A DNA stretch of 64,000 nt from JAZKHE01 sp040385525 (GTDB taxonomy: Bacteria > Bacteroidota > Bacteroidia > UBA4408): positions 124,001 to 188,000 of the forward strand of contig JAZKHE010000006.1 of assembly GCA_040385525.1 (NCBI GenBank), given 5' to 3'. The notes under the pieces were generated by a model. It saw only the letters and a program-made list of their open reading frames with translations. It ran no database searches and was not told the DNA's origin. Of this stretch, positions 59,635 through 64,000 are shown piece after piece. Numbering within the stretch: position 1 is the stretch's first letter; each line of letters opens with the position of its first letter. The position numbers and the translations under genes are program-made.

Positions 59635-59642
59635 CAAATCTA
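59635..59642 (-). promoter_or_regulatory. -7 element of the ribD operon
   Basis: On the minus strand TAGATTTG matches TAnnTTTG, 15 bases before the ribD ATG. No flavin riboswitch-like stretch is seen between them; the leader is too short. Confidence 0.5.
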
Positions 59643-59728
59643 AAGGTATTAGCTATAATCCGAATAAAAAACTCCCATAATTACATTTAAAATATTATTT
59701 TTACAGCATTAAACTAAAGCTTTACGTT

Positions 59729-60079
59729 ATGTTCACAATGGGTAAACATGTTGCAGGATATCACATGTTAATGATTTTATCTGATTTAGATAATGATTTT
59801 GATAGAGAAGAAGGAAAAGTTATTTTAAAGTATTTAAAAGAAAGCTTTCCTCATAATGACGATATTACTACTCAAAACAAGATTTTAAAAGATATTAAAA
59901 AGGAAGATTACATTTTGCATTTTTGCAAAGCAATGGATTCATTCTATCAAGATTCAAACAATGAAGAAAGAGCTCATTTTTTAGATTTTGCTGTAAAAAT
60001 GGTAAAAGCAGATAATAAAATTACAAAAGAAGAAAATATTTACTTAAACGAATTGTTTAACGCTTGGGACGCGCAATAA
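59729..60079 (+). CDS. TerB-like protein
   Basis: The 116-residue all-helical protein resembles tellurite resistance TerB: GKHVAGYHMLMILSDLDNDFDREEGKVILKYLKESFP, then ERAHFLDFAVKMVKADNKITKEENIYLNELFNAWD. The acidic D-x-D and KADNKI loops resemble the metal-binding sites of TerB. The start is ATG 59729 or 59738. It is followed by a CDGSH gene after 19 bases. Function unknown. Confidence 0.78.
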   Translation: MFTMGKHVAGYHMLMILSDLDNDFDREEGKVILKYLKESFPHNDDITTQNKILKDIKKEDYILHFCKAMDSFYQDSNNEERAHFLDFAVKMVKADNKITKEENIYLNELFNAWDAQ

Positions 60080-60098
60080 ACCTAAACTTATTACACAT

Positions 60099-60320
60099 AT
60101 GAAAACAAAATTAACAGTAAAACCAAATGGTTCGCTAGTAGTTGACGGCGATTTTGAAATAGTTGATATGCAAGGAAATGCATACGGATTAGGTGGTAGA
60201 ACAATAGTTTCTATTTGCCGTTGCGGACAATCTAAAAACTTACCTTTTTGCGATGGCTCTCATAAAGAAAACTTTGTGCATGATGCTATAGCTTTTGATT
60301 TACCTCCTAAAAAAGTATAA
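60099..60320 (+). CDS. CDGSH iron-sulfur protein
   Basis: The 73-residue protein has the complete CDGSH motif C-x-C-x2-S-x3-P-x-C-D-G-S-H as CRCGQSKNLPFCDGSH, with ligands C40, C42, C51 and H55 for a 2Fe-2S cluster. The N-terminus KLTVKPNGSLVVDGDFEIVDMQGNAYGLGGRTIVSI is typical of the short bacterial type. It may act as a redox or cluster carrier. The next gene starts 2 bases after its stop. Confidence 0.94.
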   Translation: MKTKLTVKPNGSLVVDGDFEIVDMQGNAYGLGGRTIVSICRCGQSKNLPFCDGSHKENFVHDAIAFDLPPKKV

Positions 60321-60322
60321 TT

Positions 60323-60691
60323 ATGAAAAATACACTATTTATTTTAGCTCTGTTTTTAAGTTTAGCTAGTTCATCTGCAGTTTATTCTCAAGCGAACGAG
60401 CCCTATAAACTAGAAATTTCTATTACTGATTTTAAGAAGACAACGACCGTTGCTCAACTATACAAAAGTTTTGAGCAAAACATTAAAGTGGTTAGTTATA
60501 CTATTGAATACACTTCAAATGGTTTAAATTCAGCTCACTTAGAAAATGGAAGACTTAGTGGAGCTCTCAAAAAAACGATTTTAGCTGAGTTTCCTAATCA
60601 AACTAAAGTGAGTATTACTAAAGTAAAAGCTAAAAATGCTGATGGTAAACTTATAGATGTTAAGTCGCTTACGATTACTTTGATTCAGTAA
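60323..60691 (+). CDS. Small exported hypothetical protein
   Basis: The 122-residue protein has a signal peptide ending VYSQ (about 22). The rest (KLEISITDFKKTTTVAQLYKSFEQNIKVVSYTIEYTSNGLNSAHLENGRLSGALKKTILAEFPNQTKVSITKVKAKNADGKLIDVKSLTITLIQ) is alternating alpha and beta without a recognised family. It is the last gene of the TerB-CDGSH cluster and ends before a strong terminator. Confidence 0.7.
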   Translation: MKNTLFILALFLSLASSSAVYSQANEPYKLEISITDFKKTTTVAQLYKSFEQNIKVVSYTIEYTSNGLNSAHLENGRLSGALKKTILAEFPNQTKVSITKVKAKNADGKLIDVKSLTITLIQ

Positions 60692-60740
60692 ATTATTAAA
60701 GGGAAAATTCATAGATAATGAATTTCGCCTCAAAATTTAA

Positions 60741-60780
60741 AAACTCCGAATAATTCAATTATTCGGAGTTTCTTTTTTTG
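60741..60780. terminator. Terminator between convergent genes
   Basis: AAACTCCGAATAATT (60741-60755) pairs with AATTATTCGGAGTTT (60757-60771), then TCTTTTTTT. It is a nearly perfect palindrome that works for the plus-strand operon. Confidence 0.9.
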
Positions 60781-60793
60781 CAAGTACTAAATT

Positions 60794-62152
60794 TTAAAAA
60801 GAGCGAATAGCTCTAACTCTTACTAAAGAGTTTTTCAATTGATTGTTATCTCCAATACCTGGGAAAATATTAAAACATTTAGGGTAATTCAAATTATGTT
60901 CAGTAGAAGTAAGATATGGTCCACTTGTAAAATTGAAATCTCCTAATGGATTCGTTAAAGGTCTAAAAAAATTATACATTAGAAGTACCTCTACATAAGA
61001 AGGCAAGTACCAATCATTAAAACCATTTAATGTCAAATCATCACATCTTCTTGCCGCAATATCTGCAGTAGAACAAGCATTAATAATTTCTAAAGTATTG
61101 TTTTTACCTTCACCTAAATCCACTAATGTAGTACCTATCAATGTTCCAGGGCAACCCCATTGCGACATTGGTAAATCATTATTTGCAGCAATTAGACCAT
61201 GTTGAATATTTGCATCGTAGCCTAAATCTCCTGGTTGTAAAATATAAAAGACAATTCCTCCTTGAAAATTGTCTCCTAAATTGGCTGGTGGACAAGGTCC
61301 CCAAGTTGGTACACCATTACAAACAGTTAAATTTTGACCATGACTACCAATTGGTATAATTATCCAATTTGAACCATTCCAATAATACATATCACCAGGA
61401 TTTGATCCATTAGCAAATGTGCCTGTAGAACCTGTACTCCCTGTAACTCCAGCTACTCCTTGTGGTCCAGTAACACCATCATTACCTGTAGCACCAGTAT
61501 TCCCTGTAACTCCAGCTAAACCTTGGGGGCCAGTAGGACCAGCAACACCATCATTACCTGTAGCACCAGTATTCCCTGTAACTCCAGCTACTCCTTGTGG
61601 CCCAGTAGGACCAGCAACACCATCATTACCTGTAGCACCCGTGTTCCCTGTAACTCCAGCTAAACCTTGTGGTCCTGTTGCGCCTGTACTTCCTGTTAAG
61701 CCAGTAACACCAGTTGCTCCAGTTGGTCCAACAGAACCACCAGTAGCGTTGCCTGCAGTTGCAGCGTATAATGCAAAGGGAACGCTTAATAATTGACTTG
61801 TTCCACTTATTGTATAATTTGTACCACCATTTACATCTGTTTCTAACTTAATAAAATAAGGTCCATTTGCCCAATCAATAGCAGAAAATACTCCAGAAAT
61901 AATAGTTCCGTTTCCTATTTCAAAACTAATTAAACCATTTGCGTTGGTTGCAGGGCTTTGTCTTTCTGAGTAAGATACAGTTCCTAAAGCAGAGCCTTGT
62001 AAAATGCTTATTCTTATACCAACTACTGAATTTGTTACTAGCTCGCCAACACCATTACGAATAACAGCTTGATAGCTAATTTTATTTGGTGCTTGAGCTA
62101 ACAAAAAAGAGCTTGTTAGAATAAATAAAAAAAGAAGTTTGATTTTTTTCAT
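60794..62152 (-). CDS. Exported collagen-like protein with DUF1566-like end
   Basis: The 452-residue protein has a signal peptide ending LLAQ (about 20). The N-terminal domain (21-140) has PNKISYQAVIRNGVGELVTNSVVGIRISILQGSALGTVSYSERQSPATNANGLISFEIG, a common Bacteroidota exported domain. A collagen-like tract of 34 uninterrupted G-x-y triplets (about 142-244) follows, with Thr common in the third position. The last 190 residues (GGIVFYILQPGDLGYDANIQHGLIAA to NDWYLPSYVEVLLMYNFF and VRVRAIRSF) match DUF1566/Lcl-type domains. It is probably surface-exposed. It forms a unit with the T9SS protein upstream. Confidence 0.88.
   Translation of the reverse strand: MKKIKLLFLFILTSSFLLAQAPNKISYQAVIRNGVGELVTNSVVGIRISILQGSALGTVSYSERQSPATNANGLISFEIGNGTIISGVFSAIDWANGPYFIKLETDVNGGTNYTISGTSQLLSVPFALYAATAGNATGGSVGPTGATGVTGLTGSTGATGPQGLAGVTGNTGATGNDGVAGPTGPQGVAGVTGNTGATGNDGVAGPTGPQGLAGVTGNTGATGNDGVTGPQGVAGVTGSTGSTGTFANGSNPGDMYYWNGSNWIIIPIGSHGQNLTVCNGVPTWGPCPPANLGDNFQGGIVFYILQPGDLGYDANIQHGLIAANNDLPMSQWGCPGTLIGTTLVDLGEGKNNTLEIINACSTADIAARRCDDLTLNGFNDWYLPSYVEVLLMYNFFRPLTNPLGDFNFTSGPYLTSTEHNLNYPKCFNIFPGIGDNNQLKNSLVRVRAIRSF
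61416..61725 (-). repeat. 72-bp tandem repeats in the collagen tract
   Basis: Inside the collagen-like gene a 24-residue block (eight G-x-y triplets beginning GPQG and ending GPT) is repeated about three times, and a final shorter block lacks one triplet. This is a substrate for copy-number change by slippage. Confidence 0.8.
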
Positions 62153-62161
62153 ATTGAGGAT

Positions 62162-62644
62162 TTAATTTTTTACGATTTTAAAAGATTGCAATTGTTCATT
62201 TTTGCTAACTATGTTTACATAATAAATGCCTGAAGCTAAATTGCTTCCACTAATTATTGTTTTTGATGAATTGATTTTATTTTCTTCGATAACTTTGCCT
62301 TGATTATCAAGCAAAATATAATTCAAGTTCCTATTTACATCAGCATCATCAATTTGTAATGTTAACTGATTTATTAACGGGTTTGGGTAAACTGATAATG
62401 TAATTGAATTTAATTTGCTAAGCCCAACAGTATATATTTCATAAGGTTGTTGCACACCTTCTATAATACTTCCATCAGTGCCAGAAAGTGATTGAAAATT
62501 AACTTGACCTATTGAGTAAGAAACAGTACCATTATTACCATAGGCTTCTCCACCAGCTGAATTAGCTGATTGTTGTGCATTTGCTGATAAAAATTTCATT
62601 AAAAAAACAATTACAAATACTAGTTTTAGAGTCTTTTGTCGCAC
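62162..62644 (-). CDS. Exported protein with T9SS type A sorting domain
   Basis: The 160-residue protein has a signal peptide ending ANAQ (about 24). A short domain SANSAGGEAYGNNGTVSYSIGQVNFQSLSGTDGSIIEGVQQPYEIYTVG is followed by a type A sorting domain (about 84-160: ITLSVYPNPLINQLTLQI, ASGIYYVNIVSKNEQLQSFKIVKN). The first part is widespread in Bacteroidota next to collagen-like exported proteins and is found here 9 bases upstream of one, so the two are likely co-expressed. The product is predicted to be exported through the T9SS to the cell surface. Confidence 0.9.
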   Translation of the reverse strand: MRQKTLKLVFVIVFLMKFLSANAQQSANSAGGEAYGNNGTVSYSIGQVNFQSLSGTDGSIIEGVQQPYEIYTVGLSKLNSITLSVYPNPLINQLTLQIDDADVNRNLNYILLDNQGKVIEENKINSSKTIISGSNLASGIYYVNIVSKNEQLQSFKIVKN

Positions 62645-62713
62645 TTTTATATAATTTAGTCTTCAAAAATAGTAAAATTAATTAACTCAGTATTGCTTAA
62701 AGTAGATTAATTA

Positions 62714-64000
62714 TTAATTTATTGAATATAGATCGCTTTCTATTTCACTAATCAGCTCATTATCTAACATATACTGCAAAACACTTATAAATTCTGTTTT
62801 GTTGGTGTGTTTTGTTTCTTGCAAAAGTGTTTCTAAATTTTTGGATGATTCGGCTAATTTTAGCTTTATTAATTCTATTAAATCGTGTGTTTTCGCTTCA
62901 ATTTTTAGCGCTTTTTTCTTTTCTATGCAAACATCACATTGTCCGCAGTCGTTTTTTTGCGCATCGCCAAAATAAGCTAATAACTGCTTACTACGACAAA
63001 TGTTACTTTCTTGCAAATAATGCAACATGGCGTTTAGTTTTTCTAACGAAGCCAATTTTAAAAAAGCATAATTCTGCTCCGAAAAATAAATTGATTTTTC
63101 GTCTTGACGCTCTTTTGTAAACGTTAACTGTGGCAAAGTTTTGGCGGCAACGTATTCAATTATTTGAAAACTATGCAAACGCTGTAATAATTTAATTACT
63201 TCGTCGCGAGGCAAACCAGCACGTTTTGCAATTTCGGTTTCGTAAATATTTACAAAGCCATCAAAAGCGCCACTGTAGGAGCGTAGTAACAATTTTATAA
63301 AATTATCGAGCATTACGTGTTTTACCTGAAAGCTGTACAAATCCATTTGGCTTACAGCAATTTTAAAACGCGACGGAATATAGCCGTTATCGCTTACACT
63401 CAGGTAATTTTCTTTTTCTAAAAAACGTAAGGAGTGATGCACCAAAACAGGATTAAGCTTAAAAGTAGAGGAGAAGCTGTTTAAATCGAAATCGAAACTT
63501 ACGCCTTCGCCAGAACCAACTGCTAACTGATAATAATTACCAATCGATTTATAAACTCGTTTTATATCGTCGATTATTGGAAAAGATTGCTCTAAATTGT
63601 TTTGGGCTTCTTCAATATCTTTGGTTTCGAATAGGATAGTGGCATAAGCTTTTTTCTCATCGCGACCAGCTCTGCCAGCTTCCTGAAAATAAGCTTCTAA
63701 ACTATCGGGCACATCTAAATGCACTACAAAACGAACATCGGGTTTGTCTATTCCCATTCCAAATGCGTTGGTGCAAACCATTACCTGACAACGATTTGTT
63801 TTCCAGGCTTGTTGTTTCCAGTTGCGTTCGTTAGGAGCGAGGCCTGCATGGTAAAAATCGCTCGATATTTTTTGTTGTTTTAAATACGAAGCAATTTCTT
63901 GTGTGCGTTTGCGATTGCGCACATAAACAATGCCTGTGCCACCAATATTTCTAATTATTTTTAATGTTCTATCGAGTTTATTCTCCTCAAACTGAACTAT
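62714..64000 (-). CDS. recQ: RecQ-family DNA helicase, 3' part
   Basis: The frame is open to the right edge, so the N-terminus and the first helicase motifs are missing. About 429 codons are visible. Domain two is clear: IVYVRNRKRTQEIASYLKQQ, VMVCTNAFGMGIDKPDVRFVVHLDVPDSLEAYFQEAGRAGRDEKKAYATILF. The zinc-binding site CRSKQLLAYFGDAQKNDCGQCDVC follows. A winged helix lies between, and no HRDC domain is visible at the C-terminus. A 3'-5' helicase of recombination and repair. The ATG-like codon at 63922 is GTG inside the domain and is not the start. Confidence 0.92.
   Translation of the reverse strand: MVQFEENKLDRTLKIIRNIGGTGIVYVRNRKRTQEIASYLKQQKISSDFYHAGLAPNERNWKQQAWKTNRCQVMVCTNAFGMGIDKPDVRFVVHLDVPDSLEAYFQEAGRAGRDEKKAYATILFETKDIEEAQNNLEQSFPIIDDIKRVYKSIGNYYQLAVGSGEGVSFDFDLNSFSSTFKLNPVLVHHSLRFLEKENYLSVSDNGYIPSRFKIAVSQMDLYSFQVKHVMLDNFIKLLLRSYSGAFDGFVNIYETEIAKRAGLPRDEVIKLLQRLHSFQIIEYVAAKTLPQLTFTKERQDEKSIYFSEQNYAFLKLASLEKLNAMLHYLQESNICRSKQLLAYFGDAQKNDCGQCDVCIEKKKALKIEAKTHDLIELIKLKLAESSKNLETLLQETKHTNKTEFISVLQYMLDNELISEIESDLYSIN

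Noticed and set aside
61419..61796. Pro/Val-rich plus-strand frame
   Set aside because: It is antisense to the collagen-like triplets; the composition follows from the G-x-y codons on the other strand.

Overview
The window is a chromosomal stretch of an AT-rich member of the Bacteroidota, probably Flavobacteriia-like. The evidence is promoters of the TAnnTTTG type, C-terminal type IX secretion (T9SS) sorting domains, a TonB-dependent receptor with a CarboxypepD_reg-like front domain, an ECF sigma/FecR pair with a DUF4974 tail, GWxTD and PD40 proteins, few Shine-Dalgarno sequences and several TTG starts. One run of exactly 100 N (53814-53913) marks a scaffold gap inside a tandem repeat, so this is a draft or metagenome assembly. 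No phage, insertion sequence, rRNA or CRISPR array was seen. There is one tRNA (Ser-UGA).

Layout. 1-11 kb holds core genes: the 5' part of rlmD, a large TPM protein, ornithine aminotransferase, VOC and PhnA-like proteins, tRNA-Ser, a GWxTD protein, a glycosyltransferase, aroQ, xerD, a WD40 protein and the c-di-AMP synthase cdaA. 11-23 kb holds ettA, a short CvfB-like protein, pabB, tilS, a lemA/TPM/TPM cluster, an ABC importer without its ATPase, and def. 23-29 kb has an S9 peptidase, a DbpA-like helicase and small exported proteins. 29-35.6 kb is a fatty-acid beta-oxidation cluster (MarR regulator, fadN, fadA, fadE) interrupted by a four-helix-bundle gene. 37.6-44.7 kb is a cell-surface signalling locus: sigma factor, FecR anti-sigma, an STN protein with surface repeats, a DUF2807 lipoprotein and a TonB-dependent receptor. 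45.48-46.74 kb is a compact two-gene accessory unit (DUF5343 protein plus Swt1-type HEPN protein) bounded by perfect 15-bp inverted repeats. 47-51 kb holds rhomboid, HAD phosphatase, class IV aminotransferase, YqgE, pdxH and a DAO oxidoreductase. 51.5-57 kb has a giant Ala/Lys/Glu repeat protein, an HD hydrolase and a TPR-PD40 protein. 57-60.7 kb has a ribD-eamA-guaD operon and a TerB/CDGSH/exported-protein operon. 60.8-64 kb has a collagen-like protein, a T9SS-sorted protein and the 3' part of a recQ-family helicase.

The most unusual signal is not a gene. Four intergenic elements (15721-15919, 21519-21719, 27845-27938, 38285-38378) share one architecture: a closing stem whose 3' strand runs straight into a CTTGAY hexamer, then an A/T-rich hairpin whose six-base loop is complementary to that hexamer. 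This is an H-type pseudoknot topology. The copies differ by compensatory changes in the stems, and all four lie in the same orientation upstream of a plus-strand gene. The second candidate for an undescribed system is the inverted-repeat-bounded HEPN/DUF5343 cassette. A third unexplained pattern is strand-asymmetric TTGTA-rich text after stop codons and TACAA-rich text before start codons.
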